Source: Carex sylvatica (lineage: Eukaryota > Streptophyta > Magnoliopsida > Poales > Cyperaceae). Taken from it: DNA of 64,000 bases. The notes under the pieces were generated by a model. The model saw only the letters and a list, made by a program, of their open reading frames with translations. It searched no databases and was not told where the DNA came from. Below, piece after piece: positions 11,351 through 22,879 of the stretch (positions are counted from its first letter, which is position 1; every line of letters begins with the position of its first letter). The stretch lies in assembly GCA_964058845.1 (NCBI GenBank), contig CAXKVR010000116.1, forward strand, positions 124,001 to 188,000, given 5' to 3'. The translations under genes were made by a program, and so were the position numbers.

Positions 11351-11750
11351 ACACCCTAAACAAAAATATTAAAATAATTTAAATTTAAAGTAGATCTCTA
11401 AAAAAAAAAAATAGAATACTTATATTATATTATATATACATATACATATATCCATCATGTTGAACTAAAATTTTTAACATATCCATCATGTTGAACATTT
11501 ATATTATATCTACATAAAAAAAAAAACCGTGGATATTTTATTTATTCAAACTCTATTATATAGTAAAAAAAAAAATCTGAATTTTTAATCAAAACCGTGG
11601 ATTTATTCCATGGTTTTGAATAAAAATTCAAAACCGTAAAATTTTTTTCACGGTTTGGGTAATTTTAAAATTCTGCTCAAATCCTGATTATTTTTAATAA
11701 TTTGTTTTTCTTTTTGAGTATTTTTAAAAATGTCGGCTTTCTCTCGCTGT

Positions 11751-12179
11751 ATCGATATTGTTGTTACTTAATTACCCTAATTCTGTTTTGCTACTGGTAT
11801 ACTGGTTACTGCTACAACAATATATATAAATAGCAATGCCTAATTAATTACCAACACAAAAACATTAAAGCAGTAAACAAGGCTCAACACAAACTGCATT
11901 CTCCACAAATAAGATTATTAATTGGTTTATAAATTCATACTTCAAAGTTTCACCCTTAATTTACTTCTCATTCCGAATTTGATTTATTGAACAAAGCATA
12001 ATTTTAGTTCCTTATTTTTGTTCCCAGCTATTTGTTTTTTAAGACTTACTTTTCTCCGAAAAGATATCTGGGAACAATCAATAAAATGAAGAATTAATAA
12101 TGGAAGTGGTTCTTAATTATGAATTGAGGTTGTTTGATTTTTATTTTTATTTTATCAGAATATATGGATAGAAGAATCT
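11751..12179. other. No recognisable gene
   Basis: AT-rich intergenic sequence. No open frame or repeat of note seen. Confidence 0.4.
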
Positions 12180-12395
12180 GATCTACTTCACAAAGTCGAT
12201 GTGTTTTCATATAAAATTTATAAATTTTTGAATTCATTTATTATAAAGTCAAGTGGTAAAATAAAATAATAAAAAATAAATGCATTAAAATTAACTTCTA
12301 ATATTCAACTTTTATCCGCTTGACTTTATACTAAATACATTCAAAAATCTACAAAATTTACACGTAAACACATCATTTGTGAAGTACAACCCAAC
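12180..12395. mobile_element. Inverted-repeat MITE-like element
   Basis: The arms read ACTTCACAAAGTCGATGTGT (left) and, inverted on the right, ACTTCACAAATGATGTGTTT. Both continue into TATAAAGTCAAGyGG. A partial extra copy of the right arm lies at about 12485-12562. No clear target duplication. Confidence 0.55.
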
Positions 12396-12562
12396 TCCTG
12401 AAAATAATCTAAAATGAGCAAGTTCATAATCTGAACAAATAAAATGAGTGAAAGAAACATTTAAATAAAATTTTAGTGAACAAAACAATAGTGACTTTAT
12501 ACTAAATACAAATAAAATCTACAAAATTTGCACGTAAACACATCATTCGTGAAGTATATCAT

Positions 12563-13394
12563 TCATATTTAAGAAGTCCAGTTGCTCTAGAGCTACTCTG
12601 TTGTCCACCTCCATTGTACTTAATTTATGAAAGAAATATCACGGACCTCACAAATTAATTCCTTCCAAGCCCGAACGAAGACCAAGACTTGGGGACCATG
12701 CATGGTTTGGAAACTCGGTTGATTTCAAGTCAACTCAGTCGTGTTGGTCCGACTTTCATTCGAATCTTGAACTCATGCGATTTTTCAGCAAAATTCGGTT
12801 AAATAGTGTTTGACTCGGCTGAATTTGGTCGAGTCAATAATTTTTTCAATAATTTTTAAATGCTTAATAAAATAAGAATAATATCTAATAGATAATGAGT
12901 GAAACCAAAAGCTGGTCTAAAATGAGAATAATATCCAATAGATAATGAGAGAAATCAAAAACCACCAATGAATTACTATACATTTCAAATTATGATGGTT
13001 AGTGCATTGCAAAATAAAAAAAGCGACTGAAAGAAAAGAAACTGATGGAGCTTTTCGTCAATAGATAATTCATTGTATCTATTTATAACCATGAACTGAC
13101 TGCACAAAAAAAAAATTACATAATTAATAACAAAGATAATATGTTTAAATAAACATAATTATGTTTAAAAGATTTGTTTTATTTGTAATGCTTGTATTAT
13201 ATTATGTAATTAGTAGATATTTTGAGTGTAATATTTTTGTCTTAACATAATTTTTTTACAAATTATTATTTTTTATCAATTTTTTTTCTACTTTTTAGCT
13301 ACAAATCAAGCTTCTGCCTACAAAATCCGAGTTATTGATCCGATTCTTCCGATTTCAGCCGATTCATTTGATTTTGATTCTAAAGTTATAATTC
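12563..13394. other. AT-rich intergenic DNA with a short direct repeat
   Basis: A roughly 45-bp direct repeat (AATATCyAATAGATAATGAG) occurs twice at 12885-12960. No gene is recognised. Confidence 0.5.
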
Positions 13395-14535
13395 TGATTT
13401 TTATCTACGGACCCCGTCCAATCCACATCACAATATGCATTGAGAACAAGAGAGGAGGCCGGTGTAAGAGAGAGACCATGTGATATAGTGCCCTTGAGGT
13501 AGCGAAGGATTCGCTTCACGGCTACCCAATGGAGAGTGGTAGGTGCATGCATGCATGAATTGAAACACTCAATTCACCGCAAAGGTAATATCGGGTCTTG
13601 TAAGGGTTGCGTATTAAAGGGCACCGACAATGGAGTGGTATAAGCGCGAATCATCAAACGGGTCACCTTCAAACCGAGAAAGAGAGGTGTGAGGCACCAT
13701 AGGAGAGGGTAAAGGATTGGAATGATGCATATTAGCCCAAATTAGCACTTCTTGGACATACTTAGATTGAGAGAGATGAATACCCTTGGAAGTTGGTTTC
13801 ACTTCAACACCAAGAAAATAATGTAGACGGCCTAAATCTTTGATGGGAATTTTTTTTCTGAAGTGACTAAGAGATTGGATAAGGGCAAAACGAACCCGTA
13901 ACTATGATGTCAGCAACATAGACGAGCACCATTAAAGAAACACCATGTGTAAAATGGGTAATAAGCGAAGGATCATAGCGGGAAGAGGTGAAGCCAAGAG
14001 AGAAGAGAGACGAGCTCAAGACATTTAACCATGCACGAGGGCTTTGCTTGAGATCATAGATGGCTTTGGATAAACGGCACACATGATGCAGTTTGGACGG
14101 GTCTTCAAACTCGGAAGGTTGTTGCATATAAACAGTTTCTTGAAGATCCCCATGCAAAAATGCATTGTGAACATCGAGTTGTTGGATAGGTCATCCAAAA
14201 GTGAGAGCTAGTGTGAGCACAAAGCGAATAGAGGTAGGTCGAATGACAGGACTAAACATCTCAAAATAATCGATACTCTATTCTTGGTGAAACCCCTTTG
14301 CCACGAGGCGCGCCTTGTACCGTTTGAATGAGTCATCGGCCCGCCATTTAATCTTGAAGACCCACTTACATTCCACAATATTTTGGTCGGAAGAATAAGG
14401 AACCAACTCCCATGTTTTATTTAAAAGAAGGACTTGATGCTCGTTTTTCATTGCTTCGATCCAATGAGCATGATCTTTGGCTTGTTTATATGTTTTAGGC
14501 TCAATATGAACATAGGTTTCAGCCGTCAAAGCAAC
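13395..14535 (-). pseudogene. Ty1/copia reverse-transcriptase/RNase H fragment
   Basis: Minus-strand frames in copia order: the start of RT (KTWELVPYSSDQNIVECKWV, KARLVAKGFHQE), then HGDLQETVYMQQPSEFEDPS and ICR-type DLKQSPRAW, then LVYVADIIVTG, then LRYLKGTISHGL and NAYCDVDWTG at the start of RNase H. The active-site YVDD has become YVAD, and stops or shifts separate the blocks. It begins abruptly within RT and ends early in RNase H, with no LTRs nearby. It is a truncated, dead fragment unrelated to the two full copia elements here. Confidence 0.85.
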
Positions 14536-14583
14536 ATGACCGGAAAATAATTTTGGATTTAATTAAAACGTTACAACGCTGAT

Positions 14584-14830
14584 TTAATTAAATCGTTGTA
14601 ACGATTGACAAACGTTACCAATATTTGTAATTCAATATGAGTTTAATTTAACTGTGCTTCAACATTTCTGACAGACTGAAATCGTTATAACGTTTTACAA
14701 ACGTTAACAATGTTTTAAATTTTTTCTGAGTTTGATCAAGTTGTTACTTCAGTATTTCTGATAGGCTGAAAATGTTACAATGTTTTACAAACGTTACTAA
14801 CGTTTATCCCTGTTTAAACAACATCAAACT
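14584..14830. repeat. ~90-bp tandem repeat, 2.5 copies
   Basis: Units at about 14592-14682, 14683-14772 and 14773-14830 share CGTTrTAACG, then ACAAACGTTA, then TTCTGAyAGrCTGAAA. It abuts the truncated copia fragment. Confidence 0.65.
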
Positions 14831-15164
14831 AACTTTACCAAGTTTAAGATTTTATAATTTGTATTATTGATAAGTGTTTTCATAATTTTTCAGTTCAAGG
14901 AATTCATATTGCAATTTTAATTGGCTTGAACCTGCATAACTCTAAAATAGAATAAATCGTAAAATTCAATAATTATATATTTTGCAAATTAGTTAAATAG
15001 ACTAAAAAAATTATTGCTAGAAACAACAATACCCACATTTATGCATGCAAGATAAGTATTTAATTTAATTTTATTTTTTCTATAGATACTTGTTATCACG
15101 TAATTGATTGAAATGGTCAAATAAAACAAACTAGATACCTTGAACACCTGTATATACAATTTGG

Positions 15165-15372
15165 ATTTTTTTTTAAATAGAATAATTTTTAATATTTTTA
15201 ACGGAACAAGTACTGTTTGCGGTAAAGTAATAAAAAAAGACTACCGATCTCTAGAATTAAAACTATTTTTTTCACTGATTTCTAAAATCGGTGGAGTCTT
15301 TTTTTATAGCTTCCTCACGTATAGTGCTTGTTCTGTTAAATTTTTTAAAAATAATTCTATTTAAAAAATATA
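15165..15372. mobile_element. ~200-bp inverted-repeat MITE-like element
   Basis: The left arm TTAAATAGAATAATTTTTAA continues to AACGGAACAAGTACTGT. The right arm is its inverted partner, ending TATTTAAAAAA and carrying AACAGAACAAGCACTAT when read inward. Confidence 0.6.
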
Positions 15373-15564
15373 TATATACAATTTGTCTTCTGTTTCGGCT
15401 CTATAATAATTACAATTCAGTGCTTTTATAGACTCTGTTTGGTATAAGTCTGATACTAATTAAATATGTTCAAATTAGGTTGAATCAAGGAGAAATCATT
15501 ATCACCCAAAAAAACATTTTTTGTAATCCAGGTCGTTTTGCAGGTCAATTCAGTACCCTAACAC

Positions 15565-15990
15565 CTTGTTAGGATGGAGAGTAGAGGAAGGGAGAGAATA
15601 GAAAGAAAATAATTTTTTTATCAGATTAGGTCAGAGGTGAAAGTTTAAACTTGTATTATTGTAATCGATATAATCAGTTTTTCTCTCTGTTTGAGATGTA
15701 ATGGATGGAAAAAATATTTGTTGTAAATATTTTTAGAAAAAATAACACAAACGTTCAACTTTATATCTTACATATATAATTCTTTTATTTATTTTTTGTC
15801 ACAAACCTACAACAACCACCGAATTTTTATTAACCTTCTAAACTTTAATTTACCAAACAAAAAATATGACGGAAAGAAAAATTAAATTTATTTTTCCTTA
15901 TTAATCATTCAAATACGAAGAAGTTATATATGTTAATCTTCCTTTCTATTCTTCACCTCTCCTTCCTTCCGCTACTCTCCATCCTAATAG
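15565..15990. mobile_element. ~420-bp MITE with GGATGGAGAGTAG tips
   Basis: Left TTAGGATGGAGAGTAGAGGA and the inverted right TTAGGATGGAGAGTAGCGGA are terminal inverted repeats of about 40 bp. The interior is AT-rich and non-coding. The target duplication is unclear. Confidence 0.6.
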
Positions 15991-17018
15991 GGGTGTAAAT
16001 TGTGAGAAAACAAGGTTTTGCACGGCTTACAATCTTTCAATCTAACTTCTATTCTCCTTTTTAGTTCTTTTATAAATTTGCTCCATTTTTTTAGGGTAAA
16101 TTTTTTCAGAGGTCACTAAATTTTGTACTTTGTCATGAATTGATTACTCAACTTTGATTTGTCAAATCAAGTCACTCAACTTTTTATTTGTTCTAAATTG
16201 GTCATTATGGTCGCACATAATATATGCTACAAAGTTTCGGTATAGCAAGCTATATTTTTTAAACCTTCGTTATACTCTGTCAATTCAGATAGCAAGTGTA
16301 CTATCCTATTGTTGAGTATGCTCAGGTATCGATCCACAGGGATGGAAGAAAAAAACTGGACTTATCCAAAAATCACTTAAGATTCTAGAAGTGAGAGAGA
16401 TTGGTTTGGGTTTAGTTCGAACAATTCTACTGATTTATGACAAGTTTAAAAGACAATAAAAGATAATTAAAGTTATTTTCAATTGATAAAAAGGCATTTC
16501 CAGGGTTCAGATTTCATTTATGTTTAGCCTCGAGGCATACGGCCCGTACAGATTCCCGTACAGTCCGTATGAGACCTCAAGTTGATGCTGCAGTTACTGT
16601 TTTCGGTGTTGATACTATGTTTAGGGTTTCTTTCGATCAGATCTAGATACCTAACCTCAACTTTCGTATTTTGGCCTAATACCCGATTACTGGACTCAAT
16701 TACTTCCCTCTTAGATGCGTTAAACCTCAACTTTCGCATTTTGGCCTAATTTATCTAAGTTACTTGTTAGTTTACTAAAAGTATCCAAGAGCTTTCGCCT
16801 CAAGGAAAGTTTCGCCTTTCGGGTACTCCTTGGTTTCACCCTACTTCATATACTTTATTCGGTTGGAATAAATGTCATAGACTTGGCTCCTAACACTTAG
16901 ATGTGCGCATTCATCTAACGGGATGACTAATCAATTCAAGCAAGCACAAATAAAACAATAAAAATACTACATAACAAAGTAAAAACAAAACATTCAACAC
17001 AAGATCCAAGTAGATATA

Positions 17019-19014
17019 TGTTAGTTTGTAATAATCTAGAAGTCAATAATACGATAAATTATCATAAAGCTTTGTTCATGAATTGAGTGATTAAATAAAC
17101 TGTCATTTTGTTGCCTTGAATATTATTACATTTATGAATCATTCCTTTATCTGACTAGAGTCAATAACTGGAATTGTGAAACTTCATAATATAGATGTTA
17201 TATATTCTTAAAAGTCACTAACCGAGGTAATTAGCAGGAACACTAATTAACCGTTACAAGGTTAGTATGTGGATTAAAAGATGGTCAAGTTTTACAGACC
17301 ACTGACAAGAGATGTCATTTTAATCACATAGATACATGTTCTAGGAACATGGTATTTGACAGACCCCGAATGAAACATTAAATGGAATTGTGTACGTGTC
17401 ATTAATGTTTTCATTCAGTGTTAAGTTCTAAAGTATGAGGTATTCATCTTTCCTACTAAGAAATGTGTATGTGTGATTGTTATCTAACGCTGTCGGTAAA
17501 ACGCAGTTATAACGGTAGCTTTTCGGTACACATAACTTAGCTGAGGTAGTGATGGTTTACCAAAAGTACTATTGTCCCTCGTATCTCTATACGAGCTATA
17601 GCATCACTGGGCCCCTTGATAGAGTAAGATTATCTGCTAGCGGTATAATTACAAGAGTAATTATATTTGATAATCTGCTCAAGATCAAGAAAAGATTAAG
17701 TTTGCAAGGATGACACACACCTACCTTGAAACTGATCTGATAGCTATGAGACGAAAGAACTGACACGAGTAAAATAGTTTACTGGATCGTGATATTGTAC
17801 AGTACAGCATCATCTGTGTAATTGGATGGTCATGATGCGTTATGCCAGATGCCTCTCATGATTATAGAAGTTAAAACAGTTTTAATTCTATTTACCAACA
17901 TAACACAGATCCTATTGGGTCACACCGTATAGGAGTTAATCGGAGAATCTTATTGATTAATTATAAATTGATTATAATTAATATTAAGATGGTTATAATT
18001 AATTATACGTGTTATAATTAAATTATAAATGTCATATAAGATGACAAGCAAAAACAACGGTTAAATTATAAACGTGCACGACACGTTGTATAAAAATTAC
18101 CGAAACAACAACCGCAAGAAATATAACTGTTCAGAACAATTATATATATGACATATGGATATTAATTGAATTTTGTCTTTTAAATTCATCATTATCCATA
18201 CATGTCATCAACATTATCCACAAGGGCATTTTGGTCTTTTTACACATGACATGTCATCATCCTTATCCATTCAATGGCATTTCCGTAAATGGCATTTTCG
18301 TAAATGGCATTTTGGTAAATGGCATTTTCGTAATTTCCAAACCTCTTCAAATGCCTATAAATAGAGGGGTGAGGGTAGAGAGAAAAGTTGCTAATTCACA
18401 TCGTATCAGATTGTCAGATCGATTCGAGTTTCTATTTTCTCTCTTTCTCGGTTACGGTTGTTTACGGGATTCGGGATTCGGAAATAATAGATTTGCGAAA
18501 GTCGCGGTATTTCTGTTTTTGCTTATTAGTGAATCAGAATAACTGCGGGTCGTGAATAGTGTTATTTCGTCCTTTTCTCGGTGAATAGTGTTTTTGCAGA
18601 AAACTGCGGTTTACGGTATTTCTGGCAATAAGAAATAAACCGCTCTCTGGTTAGTCCTGGTGGATAACCGATAGAGGTATCACACGTGTGATACTCCGAG
18701 ACGAGTCATTCCCTGGTGTAGCTCTTCTCGCTCGGTCTGCTTTCCAATCAGAATTTGGAAACAAGGTATATACAAGTTATATTAATCTATTTAACTGGTA
18801 AGTAGATTAATGTTTTAGAAATCAATTATGGAGTAGATCTGTAAAAGGATTAAATAGGGTTCTGATGTCAAAGGAATACGGAAGGTGGACCCCTTGGAAT
18901 GTTTCCTGATATACCCCGTTTAATCCTTGGATTAAGATTAGAAGTAAAAATTTTGTTTTACGTTCTTTCCGCACTTAATCAAATCAATGGGTTTGAACTG
19001 TCAAAACCCCAACA
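17019..19014 (+). repeat. 5' LTR of defective copia element
   Basis: Starts TGTTAG and ends CCAACA. It contains a series of inverted repeats: 17266-17340 (stem ATGTGGATTAAAA), 17368-17416 (GAATGAAACATTA), 17547-17609 (TAGTGATG with an inner CTCGTAT/ATACGAG), 17627-17676 (AGATTATC), the perfect palindrome 18677-18694 and 18847-18926 (GGATTAAA). The promoter is at 18273-18363. Confidence 0.92.
18273..18363 (+). promoter_or_regulatory. LTR promoter: four 15-bp repeats plus TATA box
   Basis: Four tandem copies of AATGGCATTTTCGTA (18273-18332) end 23 bp before TATAAATA (18356-18363), the likely transcription start of the element. The same arrangement is in the 3' LTR at 25641-25731. Confidence 0.7.
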
Positions 19015-19385
19015 GTGGTATCAGAGCACAAGGCTCTCCCGCTGATTGATTTTCTAAAAGTTATAACTTATGCAAATTAGATGCATATACCGCATATCGG
19101 TTTAATTCTTACATTTGCAGCTTAAGTCCAAACCGATTAGAAATGAGATTTTCTTGGTTCGGTTCTACCGACTAAGAAAGTTAAATTAGATTTAAGCTTT
19201 CTTTATGCTTTCTTATGAAATGTAAACTTTTACATTTCTTGGATCGGTTTTCCGACCGAGAAAGATAAAATAGGATTTTATGCTTTCTTTATGTTTTCGT
19301 TCTAAAAACTTTCAACTGCGTTTGAGTATATCTAAGAATGTGATGAAGCAATAAAGTACCTGAGTAAGAGCTGTTAATCTCCACC

Positions 19386-20158
19386 CGTAAAAGACAAGGT
19401 TAATGTCAAGAAAAGTCTCGGCTTTTCGACTAACCCCTTTTACGTGTCCTGATAGCTGGCCCAAAGGGAACTTTGTCACGTTACCAAATTACTTTAATGC
19501 TTTTGAAATGGCAAAATGTAACTCTTTCGCCTTTTCGAAAACCTTCGGATAAGTAAAGTTCATCGAAGAATGTGATGAAGCAATAAAGTATCTTAGTAAG
19601 AGCTGTCATTTTCACACCGTAAAAGAGATGGTTCTGTCTAGGAAAGACTGAGTCTAAGAGGTCCTCGTGACCCCGGTCTTTCCTGGGAGCCCCTTTTACA
19701 TGTCCTAATGGCTGGCCGAAAAGGAACTTTGTCACGTTACCAAATTGCTTTATGGACCGAAAAGAATATCTGATTTTAAAACATATAAATTGTTTATGTG
19801 CTTTAACGGTATAAATAAGAACTGAGCATAGCTGCAAAATAAAGAATTAGTAACTGATAAATAATATACCTGACTTGGTCCTGTATATAAGTAAATTAGA
19901 TTTACTGCTTTGATATGAAATGTATAAATTAGATTTATCGCTTTCAAAGGAACCGTGAAAGAACGTGATGTCAAAGAAAGATTTGTGCAGGAACTCACCT
20001 TTGTCTTTCTGGCAGACGACTTTCACGTGTCCGTAAGAATGTCTAAAGTCAGTTATAAGAACTGACTGCTTAACAAAGCTAAGCATGTGAAATAGATTTT
20101 GATGCCAAAGGAATACGGAGGGTGGACACCCCTGGAATGTTTCCTGACATATCTATTT
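19386..20158 (+). repeat. Cluster of four hairpin modules in the copia leader
   Basis: Modules at 19386-19444 (stem CGTAAAAG), 19619-19699 (GTAAAAG, with inner AGGAAAGAC/GTCTTTCCT), 19954-20027 (CGTGAAAG) and 20090-20158 (AAATAGAT). Each has an outer stem, a TGTC/TGCC-AAAG type 5' strand, a CTTTC/TTTCC type 3' strand, and usually GTGTCC or TTGG after the closing stem. The module at 20090 shares CAAAGGAATACGGA and GGAATGTTTCCTGACATA with the LTR module at 18847. Confidence 0.7.
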
Positions 20159-20761
20159 TAAAGATTGCTGGCACTGTTAAGCATAAACACCAACCCATTA
20201 ATTAAGTAATATGCCCTTCCTACTCTATCCTCCTCACATCATTGTTCATTGGTTGACGGGTCTTGCTCAGCAAGCGTCGCCTTTTACCTTTGGTGGTCGA
20301 GGGTTATGTCCGACATATCAAACCAAATAGAGTGAGGTTACTTACCAATGATTTCCAAAACAGTTTTGGGCTTGGGGCAAAGTCTTCGTTAAAAACACGT
20401 GATGTTTTAACGAAACCAAGAATCACAAGAAGATGTGATTAGCAAGTTTGCTTACCTGAAAATAACTAATGGCTGAGTCATGCGTAAAAACTGGCTTGTA
20501 CATTAATGAAGATAGGGATCTTGGTCCTACTACAAATGGGAATAGAACAAAATTGTAGTGGGAGTTTTATTATTTGAATAAAGCATTACATGAACAAAGC
20601 TAAAAATCTTTACATTTTAACGTTATAGAACATGACTAAATGAAACGTCTTTCTCATTACGTTCCTTACTCGAAAAGAAAGACACACGTAAGAAAAAGGA
20701 ATATGTTCTGAATACACCGGTCCCTACTAAAATAGTAGAGAGCAGCTCTATCAGTACTCAC

Positions 20762-21360
20762 ATGCTTCGTAGGACAAGCAATGTTGAGAAGCTGAAGAAG
20801 CTTAACTGTTCGTTGAGCCACGAGTTGGACACGGACATTATCCTGAACTCACTTCCTCCCAGCTATTCGGGGTTCATCGTGAACTCCCATAAGCATGGGA
20901 TGGATAAGAGCTTGCAGGAGCTCCAAGGGATGATTGAGGGTCAAGGATGGGGACATAGAGAAGAGCTCTCATGTCTTCATGATCCAAGAAGGTGGGAGGA
21001 AGATCAAGAAAGCGAAAAAGGAAAACGGCTACTAAGTACAAAGGCAAAGGGAAGCAGGTTCTTAATCAGAACACTCCCAAGATAAAGGTCTCTGCTTCCT
21101 ATGACTGCTATTACTATAATAGCAAGAGTCACTGGAAGAGAAACTGCCCGAGGTATCTGGAAGATCTGAAATCTGAGAGAGACTCAGAAGTTTCAGTCTC
21201 TGGTATCAATGATATTGAAGTTAATGTTGCGACCTCTTTTAATAATTCGGTATTGAATACCAGATCATGTGCTCATATTTGTATGAATATGCACGCACTA
21301 ATAAATAAGAGGAAGTTACGCAATAAGGAAGTACAACTCCGAGTTGGAAACGGAGCATGA
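20762..21360 (+). pseudogene. Copia gag remnant
   Basis: Two overlapping frames carry gag-like sequence: LILNSLPPSY-type text (IILNSLPPSYSGFIV), then a basic stretch and a zinc knuckle CYYYNSKSHWKRNC. The knuckle has lost its second cysteine (CxxC has become CxxY). The frame changes near 21000. A protease-like stretch follows (NTRSCAHIC), where the catalytic DTG/DSG has become NTR. Confidence 0.75.
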
Positions 21361-21520
21361 GTTGCAAGCCGTTACAGTCGGTATGATAGAGTTGTATTTG
21401 CCTAGCGGGCTTGTAAATGGAATTAGAAAATGTATATTTTGTTCCAAGCATTTCCAGAAACATCATTTCAATCTCGTGTTAAGAGATGAATGATTTCTCT
21501 TTTGTTATAAAAGATAATAG

Positions 21521-22620
21521 ATGTCTATTTATAAAATTGAGACATATTATGGATCCTCTTGTATGATGAATGATCTATATATATTGGAAATGAACAAACC
21601 CGTGTTTAACATCAATAACAAACGACTCAAAGCATCTCATGAAAGTACGACTTACATGAGGCATTGTCGCCTTGGTCATATAAATGAGAAACGCATCAAG
21701 AAGTTACAAGAAATTGGATTTCTTGATAGATTTGATCTTGAATCAATTAAACACGTGCGAATCTTGTTTACATGAAAAAATGACCAATGCGTCTTTCTCC
21801 AAAAGGGGCGAAAGGGCAAGTGACTTATTAGGTATTATATACACGGATGTATGTGGACCTATAAGTACTTATGCAAGAAACAGTTATTACTACTTTATCA
21901 CGTTTACTAATGATTTCAGTAAATATGATTATGTCTACTTGATTAGACATATGTCTGAATTCCTTGAAATTCTCAAAGGATTAAAGGGTCCTTGCAATGA
22001 AAGACTTCAGAAGGAACTCTGCTTTGGTCTTTCCGGCATCTCTTTAATCCTTGGCTCAAGATTGAAGTAGAAAATCAACTAAACAAAAGTATTAAGGCCT
22101 TACGATCGGACCGTAGAGGCAATTACTTGTGTTATGAGTTTAAAATGTACTTAAAGAAATGTGAGATAGTCTCACAGCTCACACCTCCGGGGACACCGCA
22201 ATGAAACGGTGTTTCTGAAAGAAGGAATCGAACTCTGCTTGACATGGTTCGTTCCATGATGAGTAACACCACTCTTCCAAAATCATTTTGGGGACACGCA
22301 CTAGAAACTGCCGCACGAACAGTAAATATGGTTCCATCTAAGTCAGTAGAAAAGACTCCGTACGAGTTATGGTTTGGAAAATCTCCAAATATGTCTTATC
22401 TTAAAATATGGGGTTGCGAAGTATTTGTCAAACGCCCGACGTCTGGCAAGCTTGATCCCAAATCTGACAAATGCTTTTTCGTAGGATATCCTAAGGAAAC
22501 GAAAGGATATTACTTCTATTACCAGTCCGAGAACAAATTAGTTGTTGCTCGTCATGGTGTATTTTTGGAGAATGAGTTTCTCACAAAAGGAAGTAGTGGG
22601 AGTAATGTAATACTTGAAGA
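21521..22620 (+). pseudogene. Copia integrase remnant
   Basis: The HHCC region reads RHCRLGHINEKRIKKL and then, after a frameshift near 21750, CESCLHEKM. The core has IYTDVCGP and FITFTNDFSKYDYVYL, then LRSDRRGNY, where the family's catalytic glutamate (GEY) is replaced by asparagine. A stop interrupts PQ*NGVSERRNRTLL at 22201-22206. A 73-bp hairpin module (21978-22050) sits in the frame between the first catalytic Asp and the SDRRG motif. Confidence 0.8.
21978..22050 (+). repeat. Hairpin module inserted in the integrase frame
   Basis: The outer stem GGATTAAAG pairs with CTTTAATCC. The inner GAAAGAC pairs with GTCTTTC. The stem word and the trailing TTGG match the LTR module at 18847-18930. 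No integrase protein corresponds to this segment, so it looks like an insertion. Confidence 0.65.
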
Positions 22621-22879
22621 AATTCAAGATACATCACACAATACAATATCTGAACCAGATCAGATAATCCCACCACTTGATACTTCGGCTGATGAGCATC
22701 TGGAAGTACCAAATCCACAAGTAGCTGTGGAAGAGGTTCTAGTCCCGAGCTCAAGTACTTCAACGCAAGTTGAAGTAGAACTGGATCCGCATACAGTTGT
22801 GGATCAAGTTCGACAGTCCGAAGAACAAGTGCTACGTAGGTCAACAAGGACAGTCCATGCACCTGAGAGGTACTTGGGA

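Larger units (their letters stand above)
9655..11750. mobile_element. 2.1-kb nested inverted-repeat element
   Basis: Arms of roughly 500 bp are inverted. The outer tips contain CCGACATTTTTAAAA (about 9663, and inverted about 11720). Further in are CCCAAACCGTGAAAAAAA, then AAAATATCCACGG, then a 150-bp block (9977-10130 / 11205-11350) that is almost identical between arms. Inner arms (10350-10460 / 11085-11150) belong to the fold-back family A: GAGTAAGGCTACGCTACTTC at 10281 and ATTTTATATTTTTTGGAATT nearby. About 620 bp of loop (10461-11084) is single copy here. I cannot define a target duplication. It may be one element or one inserted in another. Confidence 0.65.

Noticed and set aside
18173..18542. 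Open frames in the LTR and its duplicate at 25541-25910
   Set aside because: They fall on the tandem repeats and promoter of the LTR; identity between copies is due to LTR duplication, not coding constraint.
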